A stretch of 63,574 nucleotides of DNA from Bradyrhizobium genosp. SA-3 (GTDB taxonomy: Bacteria > Pseudomonadota > Alphaproteobacteria > Rhizobiales > Xanthobacteraceae), in contig NZ_PSRT01000039.1 of NCBI RefSeq assembly GCF_004212635.1, forward strand, positions 1 through 63,574. The letters are read 5' to 3'. The notes under the pieces are model-generated. The model was not told the origin of the DNA, did not search any database, and saw only the letters and a program-made list of their open reading frames with translations. A program made the translations under genes and the position numbers. This document shows, piece after piece, positions 57,143 through 63,574 of this stretch (position 1 is its first letter; every line of letters starts with the position of its first letter).

Positions 57143-57984
57143 GACTGCTCTCCCGCGTCCAGTGCCGATAGCGCGAGCTGCCATTCATGCGGCTCGACGC
57201 GAATGAAGTGATTCTTCTCGCGCTGCTCCAGGAAAGGAACGCCCTTGCCCATCAGCGTGTCCGCGACGATCATGCGGGGCTTTGCCTCGGGATGCGCCAT
57301 CGCGGCATCGAAGGCACCCAACACCGCGTCGAGATCGTTGCCGTCGGCACGCTGCACGAACCAGCCGAACGCCTCGAGCTTGTCGACCAGAGGCTCGAAG
57401 CCCAGCATCTGCTTCGATGGACCATCGGCCTGCTGATTGTTGACGTCGACGATCGCGATCAGATTGTCGAGCTGGTGGTGAGCCGCCGACATGATGGCCT
57501 CCCATTTGGAGCCCTCGTCCAGCTCGCCGTCGGAGAACAGCGTGAAGATGCGCGACGCCGACCGCTTGCGCTTCAGCCCAAGTGCCATGCCGACGGCGAT
57601 GCCAAGACCAAGGCCAAGCGAGCCGCCCGACATCTCCATGCCCGGCGTATAGGACGCCATGCCGGACATCGGCAGTCGGCTCGCGTCGAAGCCGTAGGTT
57701 TCGAGTTCCGCCTCGGGAATGATCCCGGCCTCGATCAAGGCTGCATAGAGCGCGATCGCATAGTGCCCGTTCGACAGCAGGAAACGGTCGCGGCCTTCCC
57801 AGGCGGGATCTTCGGCACGAAACTGCATGGCGTGAAAATAGGCCACCGCCAAGACGTCGGCGATGTCGAGCGCCTGCGCGATATAGCCCTGGCCCTGAAC
57901 CTCGCCCATCAACAGGGCGTTGCGGCGGATGTTGCGGGCGCGCTGTGCGAGCGTCGGCGCGTTTGCGAGCGTTGGTGTTGCCAT
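57139..57984 (-). CDS. Transketolase-like N-terminal subunit (ThDP pyrophosphate-binding)
   Basis: 281 residues. GHYAIALYAALIEAGIIPE and PGMEMSGGSLGLGLGIAVGMALGLKR are transketolase N-domain signatures; the ThDP-Mg motif is FSDGELDEGSKWEAIMSAAHHQLDNLIAIVDVNNQQADG (GDG-like GEL variant, positions about 148-188). GGAGAGACGATC precedes the ATG. It is second in the operon after the short-chain dehydrogenase gene, 19 bases downstream. Confidence 0.92.
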   Translation of the reverse strand: MATPTLANAPTLAQRARNIRRNALLMGEVQGQGYIAQALDIADVLAVAYFHAMQFRAEDPAWEGRDRFLLSNGHYAIALYAALIEAGIIPEAELETYGFDASRLPMSGMASYTPGMEMSGGSLGLGLGIAVGMALGLKRKRSASRIFTLFSDGELDEGSKWEAIMSAAHHQLDNLIAIVDVNNQQADGPSKQMLGFEPLVDKLEAFGWFVQRADGNDLDAVLGAFDAAMAHPEAKPRMIVADTLMGKGVPFLEQREKNHFIRVEPHEWQLALSALDAGEQS

Positions 57985-58003
57985 GATCGTCTCTCCCCTC
58001 CGC

Positions 58004-58765
58004 TCAGTGGATCAGCATGCCGCCGTTCACGTCGATGACGGCGCCGGTCACGTAGGCCGAGAGGTCGGATGCGAGGAAGGTGTAGATGCCGGCGACGTCG
58101 GTGGCATCGCCGAGCCGACCAAGCGGAATGCCCTCGAGGATCTTCGCCCGCATCTCGTCCGTGAGCTTGCCCGCGGTGATGTCGGTGCCGATCAGGCCCG
58201 GCGTCACGCAGTTGACACGGATGCCGTCGGGCCCGAACTCGCGCGCCATCGCCTTGGCGAGCCCGAGCACGCCGGCCTTTGCCGCCGAGTAGTGCGGTCC
58301 GCCGAAGATGCCGCCGCCGCGCTGAGCCGAAACCGACGACATGCACGCGATCGAACCGCTCCTGCGCTTCTGCATGTGCGGGATCACGGCCTGCGACAGG
58401 AACAGGATGCCCTTCAGGTTGACGTCCTGGATGCGGTCCCAATCTTCCGGCTTGATCTCGAGAAGCTTCACCGGCTGGGTCACGCCGGCATTGTTGATGA
58501 GGATGTCGATCCGGCCGAATTTCGCCATCACCGTTTCGACCGCCTTGATGCAGGCCTGCTTGTCGGCGACGTTGCAGGCAAGGCCGAGGTGCGGCTCGCC
58601 AGTGACCGGTTCGAGGCCGCGCGCTGCGTCTTCCGCGGCAGCGCCGTCGATGTCGAGAATGGCGACCCGGGCTCCCTCGGCCGCAAAGCGGCGCGCTGTT
58701 GCAAGGCCAATGCCTCGCGGAGAGGCCGCTCCGGTGATGATCGCTGTCTTGCCGCGTAGCAGCAC
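58004..58765 (-). CDS. Short-chain dehydrogenase/reductase of TRAP-transketolase cluster
   Basis: 253 residues, NAD(P)-dependent. Cofactor motif TGAASPRGIGLA, NNAG, catalytic Ser (SSVSAQRGG), and YSAAK (Y and K) are present; VNGGMLIH ends the protein. A GTG at 58765 is the start because AGGGAGGA lies six bases before it and the Rossmann strand follows at once; the longer open frame upstream overlaps the divergent LysR gene. Probably oxidises an alcohol of the imported substrate. First gene of the operon. Confidence 0.92.
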   Translation of the reverse strand: MLLRGKTAIITGAASPRGIGLATARRFAAEGARVAILDIDGAAAEDAARGLEPVTGEPHLGLACNVADKQACIKAVETVMAKFGRIDILINNAGVTQPVKLLEIKPEDWDRIQDVNLKGILFLSQAVIPHMQKRRSGSIACMSSVSAQRGGGIFGGPHYSAAKAGVLGLAKAMAREFGPDGIRVNCVTPGLIGTDITAGKLTDEMRAKILEGIPLGRLGDATDVAGIYTFLASDLSAYVTGAVIDVNGGMLIH

Positions 58766-58876
58766 TGTGGTCCTCCCTGAATGGCTGTTGCCGGGCACCC
58801 GACGGCGCCCCCGTTCTTGTCCCGTTTGATTATGCGGCAGCGCGCCTTCGGACAAACGCGCTGTTGTCTTGCATGG

Positions 58877-58891
58877 GTGAATTTGGTTCAC
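58877..58891. promoter_or_regulatory. LysR box GTGAATTTGGTTCAC
   Basis: A perfect dyad (GTGAA-TTTGG-TTCAC) that meets the T-N11-A rule, in the 133-base gap between the divergent dehydrogenase and LysR genes. It ends seven bases before the lysR ATG, so binding would repress the regulator and could activate the catabolic operon. Confidence 0.65.
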
Positions 58892-58898
58892 TTGTCGG

Positions 58899-59789
58899 AT
58901 GCTGCTGTCCAGTATCCCGATATCGTCCATCCGCGCCTTCGAGGCGGCCGCACGCACCGGTTCGTTCCGGGACGCGGCGAACGAGCTGCATCTCACCCCG
59001 AGCGCGGTCAGCCACGCCATTCGCAAGCTCGAAAGCGCGATGAGCACCGTCCTGTTCGAGCGCAGCTCCCGGGCGGTGCGGCTGACGCCGGCGGGCGAGA
59101 ACCTGATGCGTCATGCCGGCGCCGCGTTCGACAATCTGCGCCGAGGCATCGAGGAGGTCGCAGGCCGCGGCCCGCAATTGTTGCGGGTGCATTGCGCACC
59201 GAGCTTCGCCGCCCAGTGGCTCGCCCCGCGGCTCGCCCGCTTCATGGCCGCCGAGCCCAAGCTCGAGGTTCGGCTCGCCGCCAACACGGAATATGCCCGG
59301 TTCAGCAACGACGATTTCGACATCGACATCGTCTACGGCCAGCCGAGGGCCGAAGGAGTCGAGATCATTCCGCTGGGCGAAGAGACCGTGACGCCGCTCT
59401 GCACGCCCGAGCTCGCGAAGAAAATCCGCAAACCGAAAGACCTGCTCGACCAGGTGTTGATCCGCTCGGACGTCAAGCAGGTGCAGTGGCATCAATGGTT
59501 CACGGCCAACGGCCTCGAAGCGCCGGCCATCCACGGCATGCGCTTCGATCGCAGCTTCCTGGCAATCGCGATGGCGTCGAGCGGACTTGGCGTGACGCTG
59601 GAATCAACGCGGCTCGCCGAGCGCGAGATTGCGACCAAGCTGTTGGTGGCGCCACTTGCCAGACGTTCCACCGACATTCGCTATGTCGGCCATCATCTGG
59701 TCTTTCCCCGCGCAGGCCAGCAGCGTCGGGCCATCCGCGCCTTTACCGAGTGGATCACGCGCGAGCTTGCGGCCGGCCGCTCGGCTTGA
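58899..59789 (+). CDS. LysR-family regulator (GcvA-like) of the TRAP-transketolase operon
   Basis: 296 residues. IPISSIRAFEAAARTGSFRDAANELHLTPSAVSHAIRKLES is the helix-turn-helix (positions about 6-46), GcvA/AmpR-like, followed by an effector domain (LRVHCAPSFAAQWLAPRLARF). Divergent from the short-chain dehydrogenase gene, with a perfect LysR box just before its own start. It probably senses the imported substrate or a breakdown product. Confidence 0.92.
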   Translation: MLLSSIPISSIRAFEAAARTGSFRDAANELHLTPSAVSHAIRKLESAMSTVLFERSSRAVRLTPAGENLMRHAGAAFDNLRRGIEEVAGRGPQLLRVHCAPSFAAQWLAPRLARFMAAEPKLEVRLAANTEYARFSNDDFDIDIVYGQPRAEGVEIIPLGEETVTPLCTPELAKKIRKPKDLLDQVLIRSDVKQVQWHQWFTANGLEAPAIHGMRFDRSFLAIAMASSGLGVTLESTRLAEREIATKLLVAPLARRSTDIRYVGHHLVFPRAGQQRRAIRAFTEWITRELAAGRSA

Positions 59790-59856
59790 GCGCGTAGGCG
59801 CGGCCGCGATGGCGGCGTCATACGCGGCGAGCAATAATCACCAGCTCGGCTCCGCG

Positions 59857-60741
59857 TCAGCTTTTCGTGCTGGCGGTCTTGTCGAGCGCAGCACGCAAGC
59901 CCTCAGCAAGCTTGATCGCATCGTCGTTTGCCCAGAAATGCATGAAGAAGAGCCGCGGCTGCTCGTCCAGCATGTGGCTGTGCAGCGCCGTCACCTCGAT
60001 GCCGTGCGTGCGCAGCGCGACGATGACCGGGTTCACCTCGTCGCTGGTGAGGACGAAGTCACCGGTGATGGCCGCCTTGCCGCCGCCGGTCGGCTGGAAG
60101 TTGATGGCTATCGCGACGCCCATCGGGCCGACGGGGGTCAGCAGCATGCCGTCTTCCGTGATGGGGTCGCGCCGCTTGACGTTGAACTGGTAGACGCCGC
60201 CATTGCCCTGCCCTTTGACGCCGATGATCTGGTCGAGCTTCGCCGTGTCGAGGTCGATGGCAGGCGGGTTCCCCGCCGCCGCGACCGTCAGGGGGGTTTT
60301 GCTTTCGGCGAGGGCATCGTGGATTGCCGAGGCCAGCTTGACGGGATCGCCATGTCCGGCGACGTGCATGTAGAAGGTCGCCGGGCTCGCGCGCAGGAGA
60401 TGATTGTGCACGGCAGTGATCTCGATACCGCTCGCGATCATCTTCGCCATCACAGGATTGATCTCGGTCTCGAGGAGCACAAGGTCACCCATGACCATGG
60501 CGCCGCCATGCGCAGGCTTGAACGCAAGCCAGCCGCCAAGCGCGAGCGCCGGCTTGATCGTGACTCCGTCCAAAGTCACGGTGAGATCGGTACGAGGGAA
60601 GCCGTAGCGGTGGACATCGTCCGCAACACTGGGCTTGCGGCCCAGCGTCTCGTCGACCTTCTTCCAGTCGACATCCTGCGCATGAGCGCTCGCGATGAAG
60701 CAAGCACTGACGCCGATCAGCGCCGAGATCGTCTTTCGCAT
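59857..60741 (-). CDS. Secreted tandem DUF1259 (LppY/LpqO) protein
   Basis: 294 residues with signal peptide MRKTISALIGVSACFIASAH. Two similar halves: residues about 65-150 (GAMVMGDLVLLETEINPVMAKMIASGIEITAVHNHLL, FYMHVAGHGDPVKLASAI) and about 205-290 (AAITGDFVLTSDEVNPVIVALRTHGIEVTALHSHML, FFMHFWANDDAIKLAEGL). The HNHLL/HSHML and MH positions line up and look like metal ligands. GGAGTAGATCA precedes the ATG. It is 46 bases downstream of the PepSY-like gene on the same strand. Function unknown. Confidence 0.88.
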   Translation of the reverse strand: MRKTISALIGVSACFIASAHAQDVDWKKVDETLGRKPSVADDVHRYGFPRTDLTVTLDGVTIKPALALGGWLAFKPAHGGAMVMGDLVLLETEINPVMAKMIASGIEITAVHNHLLRASPATFYMHVAGHGDPVKLASAIHDALAESKTPLTVAAAGNPPAIDLDTAKLDQIIGVKGQGNGGVYQFNVKRRDPITEDGMLLTPVGPMGVAIAINFQPTGGGKAAITGDFVLTSDEVNPVIVALRTHGIEVTALHSHMLDEQPRLFFMHFWANDDAIKLAEGLRAALDKTASTKS

Positions 60742-60787
60742 TGATCTACTCCTTGAGCTTGGATTGCAGGCTCTCGCCCCCAAGGGT

Positions 60788-61021
60788 TCACTTCTGCTCC
60801 TTGATCTGACCGCTACTGTCCATGACGAGCCGCACGTCCTTGCCGTTCTTCACGGCCTTTGCGGTCGTTCCCTCTGCGGTCGACTTGATGTCGCTGACCT
60901 GCGAATAGCCGGCGGCCTGCAGTTTGGCGACGAACTCCTCCTGTGTCAGAGCATGTGCGCTCGACAGCCCGCCTGCAGTCGCCAGAAGCAGGACTGCGTG
61001 AAAGATCGCTGGTGTACGCAT
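60788..61021 (-). CDS. Small secreted PepSY-like protein
   Basis: 77 residues. Signal peptide MRTPAIFHAVLLLATAGGLS (cleavage near SAHA). The remainder, LTQEEFVAKLQAAGYSQVSD and KAVKNGKDVRLVMDSSGQIKEQ, has the PepSY alpha-beta pattern. GGGAG is eight bases before the ATG. Upstream codons of the same frame are not coding-like. Paired with the DUF1259 gene downstream; role unknown. Confidence 0.82.
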   Translation of the reverse strand: MRTPAIFHAVLLLATAGGLSSAHALTQEEFVAKLQAAGYSQVSDIKSTAEGTTAKAVKNGKDVRLVMDSSGQIKEQK

Positions 61022-61459
61022 GATCGTTCTCCCGGTGGTATTCCCCGCCCCAGGTGAAGCCCGCTTTGTGACGTCGCCTGCGGGCAAAGGCCCACGACGC
61101 GCGACAGGGTGCCAGCACCCGATGCCCTCGCCTATGGCGCGTCGGCGCGGTCGCGCGCCGATCAGTCGGGACAATTTGTGGGATGGCTTGGAGGGTCGAA
61201 AATGACATGCTGCGTCCCTGGTGAAGATCAGGACGCGATTCTTCGGCATGTCGCCTCGCGGGGGGATCGCACACCCCCGTCACCGCAAATAGAAACCGTG
61301 ATGGCAGAGCTGTCAATCCGAGGTTTACCCTCAAATCGCCAGCGCGCGTCACGAAGAGTTCACCGTCGAACGGAACCGCCAACCCACCAGTTCGAAACGA
61401 CCGGAGGATCTCATATACATTGCCCGCGTTGAGGCGTGTATTCGAGCGGGCTTGCGCGC
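61022..61459. other. Intergenic region, no gene recognised
   Basis: 438 bases. Long open frames exist on the minus strand but without a start or recognisable protein. A GGGGG-ATCGCACA-CCCCC hairpin lies near 61261-61278. It must carry the promoter of the PepSY/DUF1259 pair. Confidence 0.4.
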
Positions 61460-62221
61460 TCAGCTTTTCGAGACGACCGCGCGGCCGTAAGGAGGCTGCG
61501 CTGCGACCGGCGGGTTGGCGGTCTGGGCGGCGAGCTCGCCGACCAGGCGGTCGGCATCGGCGGCCATGCCGTCGGGAGCCTGGATCACCAGGCGTTCCAG
61601 CGCCCAGCGATAGGACGAGACGCGCTGCTCCAGGCACTGCTGCACCCACTGCACGATCAGCGAGTTCTCCTGCATGCGCGCAACCGCGTCGTCCCTCTCT
61701 CTTGGCGAGAGCGCGGAGACGCGCGCCATGCTGGCATCGCGCTTCCTGTCGAGATCGATGACGCGGATCGCAGAGGCGAAGAACGGCTCGAACCGGGTGA
61801 TGTCGTTGCGCACGTCCTCGATCAGCTGCGCATAGCGCGAGGAATGCGAGCGGTGCGGCTCGTCGATCAGCGTGCGTCCGTACATGGTGCGGTCGAACAC
61901 GATCTTCTGCCGCCAAGGCGAGGGCAGCGGCTTGTAGTCACCAAACACGCTCTTCCAGGCCGGGCGCGACAACGGCGGCTCGATCATGGGATAGGCGAGA
62001 TCGCGGAGCTGGCGTTCTTCGTCGGTGAGCTGGAATTGCGAGGGCTTCAGGCCGACGCTGGAGGTGACCTCCGCGCCGAGCCAGCGATGCATGTCGTCGC
62101 TGCGCATGTCGGCGCGGGTGCGACCGAAATCGCCGCCGCTACAGGCGCCGAGCGCAGCGCCAAGCAGCGCGAGCAGGACGGCCGATACGAAAGGCCGGAT
62201 CTGGCGGATGGTGTCCGGCAT
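61460..62221 (-). CDS. Uncharacterised lipoprotein
   Basis: 253 residues. Lipobox LLGAALGAC at about residues 19-27 after a basic start gives a lipoprotein signal (Cys27). The mature part is helical and charged: LTDEERQLRDLAYPMIEPPL, SRYAQLIEDVRNDITRFEPF and SALSPRERDDAVARMQENSLIVQWV. Arg and Glu rich, with coiled-coil potential. No domain name recognised. A 62-codon gene lies 15 bases upstream and is probably in the same transcript. Confidence 0.82.
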   Translation of the reverse strand: MPDTIRQIRPFVSAVLLALLGAALGACSGGDFGRTRADMRSDDMHRWLGAEVTSSVGLKPSQFQLTDEERQLRDLAYPMIEPPLSRPAWKSVFGDYKPLPSPWRQKIVFDRTMYGRTLIDEPHRSHSSRYAQLIEDVRNDITRFEPFFASAIRVIDLDRKRDASMARVSALSPRERDDAVARMQENSLIVQWVQQCLEQRVSSYRWALERLVIQAPDGMAADADRLVGELAAQTANPPVAAQPPYGRAVVSKS

Positions 62222-62236
62222 TGCAAAAGCCTGAAG

Positions 62237-62425
62237 TCAGCGGCGGCGACGACGGCGCCCCGGCGCTGTGCCCTGCTCCGGCCCACGATCGCCGCTGGTT
62301 TCGTCCGCCTCGCGCTCGATACGGATCACCGGGAGGATCAGAACCGTTCCCGTTTCCGTGCGCGGTGTGGCATCCCCCGACGAGCCTGCCCGGCGACCGG
62401 CCGGAAATTCGATGATCGTCCCCAT
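62237..62425 (-). CDS. Small arginine-rich-tailed protein of unknown function
   Basis: 62 residues: MGTIIEFPAGRRAGSS, then a short hydrophobic TVLILPVIRIERE and a tail of consecutive arginines (PGRRRRRR). GAGAGCTGGAT precedes the ATG. Small proteins opening MGTIIEFP are familiar to me from Bradyrhizobium annotations. Fifteen bases before the lipoprotein gene. Function unknown. Confidence 0.62.
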   Translation of the reverse strand: MGTIIEFPAGRRAGSSGDATPRTETGTVLILPVIRIEREADETSGDRGPEQGTAPGRRRRRR

Positions 62426-62595
62426 ATCCAGCTCTCTATCAATTGCCGTGCGACCAAACGCGCTTCATGCAACATGCATTCATTAAGATCAGTTATGGTT
62501 AACGGGATGTAAACGCCCTTTCCGGACCGTAACCGCACGGGCCGTACCGCGCCGTCCCGTTGCGACAACGCCTTAAATTGCCGGGCCGGCTTCAC

Positions 62596-62617
62596 GCCTC
62601 GTTTTCCTTAACGAGGC
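62596..62617. terminator. Hairpin GCCTCGTT-TTCCTT-AACGAGGC in intergenic region
   Basis: Eight-base perfect stem, six-base loop, then CTTTAAAA on the plus strand. It lies 60 bases before the DUF2336 gene, between divergent genes, so no upstream gene needs a terminator there. It may be an attenuator or regulatory RNA structure in the DUF2336 leader. Confidence 0.35.
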
Positions 62618-62676
62618 TTTAAAAGAACCTGCGATAGGCTCGCGACAAGGATCTCTCCCGAGTTGCGTACGCCTCC

Positions 62677-63574
62677 ATGACCAAGTCGCTGTTTCCCGGA
62701 TTCGACGGGCTGATGACCCTCTCCCGTCGCGAAGGCGTCGACATCCGTCCGACGCTGCTGCGCGTGCTGACCGATCTCTATGTCCAGACGCGCGTCCACA
62801 GCGATGACGAACAGCGGCAGTTCGTTGAACTCGCCACGCGATTGATCGACCAGGTCGATGACGCGACGCGCGCGGCCGTCAAGGCGCGGCTTGCGGTCTA
62901 TCCGACGACGCCCGTCCCGATCCTCCAGAAGCTCGGACTGGTCGCCGCCCAGGAAGGCCGCAGGGTTCCGCTGGCGCGCGAGATTCCCACCTCGCCGCCG
63001 GCACCCGCCCCGGTCCGCACGCCCACCGAGGCCGAGCAGCGCATGGCCTCGAACATGGCGATGCAGCCGAAGGACGCCGCCGAGATCCACGACATGTTCT
63101 TCCGCGCCGGCGCCTCCGAGCGCGCGCTGATCCTGCACAATCTGGCGCAGACGCCGCTCAAGGCCGCGCCGCGGATTCCGACCCTGCGCGCCAAGCGCGC
63201 GATCCAGATCCTGGAGATGGCGGCGATCGCGGGCGACATCGAGAATTTCACCTTCGAGCTCGGCGACAGCCTGATCCTGCCCTCACGCGTCGCGACCCAG
63301 ATCGTCGGCGATGCCGGCGGCGAGGCGCTCGCGGTCGCCGCGCGCGCGCTCGACATGCCGAGCCCGGTGTTTCAGCGCATCCTCCTGTTCTTCAAGCCGG
63401 AGATCGGGACTTCCGTGAACGACGTGTACCGGCTGTCGCGGCTCTATGACCGCCTCAGCGACCGCTCGGCGCTGGTGATGCTGGCGGCCTGGCGCGGCTC
63501 GACGCTCGCGGTCACCCGCGCAAAGTACCAATCCGCGCTACATGACGGCGAACGCCAGCGCGCCCGCGCGGGCG
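62677..63574 (+). CDS. DUF2336-domain protein, 3' end beyond the window
   Basis: 299 residues are visible with no stop before the window ends. Begins MTKSLFPGFDGLMTLSRREG. The DUF2336 family pattern of degenerate helical repeats is present (LSRREGVDIRPTLLRVLTDLYVQ, FTFELGDSLILPSRVATQIVGD and the later FQRILLFFKPEIGTSVNDVYRL). Family members of alphaproteobacteria are about 370-400 residues, so most of it is here. Cytoplasmic; function unknown. Confidence 0.88.
   Translation, partial: MTKSLFPGFDGLMTLSRREGVDIRPTLLRVLTDLYVQTRVHSDDEQRQFVELATRLIDQVDDATRAAVKARLAVYPTTPVPILQKLGLVAAQEGRRVPLAREIPTSPPAPAPVRTPTEAEQRMASNMAMQPKDAAEIHDMFFRAGASERALILHNLAQTPLKAAPRIPTLRAKRAIQILEMAAIAGDIENFTFELGDSLILPSRVATQIVGDAGGEALAVAARALDMPSPVFQRILLFFKPEIGTSVNDVYRLSRLYDRLSDRSALVMLAAWRGSTLAVTRAKYQSALHDGERQRARAG

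Noticed and set aside
60813..61916. 367-codon minus-strand frame across PepSY-like and lipoprotein genes
   Set aside because: Lacks a plausible start and overlaps two better-supported genes in other frames.

Overview
The window looks like chromosomal DNA from a Bradyrhizobium-type alphaproteobacterium (Nitrobacteraceae). The reasons are very high GC and GC3 with long antisense shadow ORFs; the rhizobial order feuP-feuQ ... cycHJKL ... degP-response regulator-kinase-glnE on one strand; an FdsGBA-FdhD-FdsD formate dehydrogenase operon; and at least three families of dispersed palindromic intergenic repeats that I associate with Bradyrhizobium genomes. No plasmid, phage, transposase, CRISPR, tRNA or rRNA feature was found. 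The species call is inference from gene content and style, not from a search.

Layout. 1-6.6 kb: nitronate monooxygenase, quinone oxidoreductase, a cation-diffusion-facilitator exporter with an unusually long tail, and a PAS histidine kinase of the PleC/DivJ/PdhS type. 6.6-13.7 kb: a LysR regulator divergent from the fds operon for NAD-dependent molybdenum formate dehydrogenase; fdsG carries a one-base frameshift. 13.6-30.7 kb, all on the minus strand: feuP/feuQ-like two-component genes, two uncharacterised genes, the cytochrome c maturation operon cycHJKL (cycH also has a one-base frameshift near its 3' end), a chemoreceptor, a DegP protease, a second two-component pair and glnE. 30.9-34 kb: small proteins, Ku and an orphan Flp pilin. 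34-37.4 kb: a two-subunit molybdenum hydroxylase (isoquinoline 1-oxidoreductase type) with a diheme cytochrome c. 37.8-50.7 kb: a ThDP enzyme, a triple-GAF histidine kinase, a DHA2 exporter, a YkgJ/YcgN cysteine-cluster protein, a class A penicillin-binding protein, a DUF1214/DUF1254 pair, and a secreted TPR protein. 50.7-53.0 kb: a decayed mosaic with an internally deleted copy of a GFA-family gene, an intact copy about 1.3 kb away, a GlcG-like gene, and a truncated, frameshifted DUF1080-type gene. 53.0-59.8 kb: a compact catabolic locus (DctP and fused DctQM TRAP transporter, split transketolase, short-chain dehydrogenase, divergent LysR regulator with a perfect LysR box). 59.8-63.6 kb: small secreted proteins, a lipoprotein, and the start of a DUF2336 gene running off the window.

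How parts work together. The fds operon would oxidise formate and reduce NAD, with FdhD sulfurating the molybdenum cofactor, but the broken fdsG removes every Fe-S ligand of the gamma subunit unless the shift is a sequence error. CycHJKL would ligate heme to apocytochromes in the periplasm, including the cytochrome next to the molybdenum hydroxylase. The TRAP/transketolase/dehydrogenase cluster reads as uptake plus breakdown of a sugar-acid-like substrate. It lacks an obvious kinase or aldolase, and it is the best candidate here for an undescribed pathway.

Limits: everything is by reading; no alignment or database search was possible. Start sites were chosen from ribosome binding sites, overlaps and family length.
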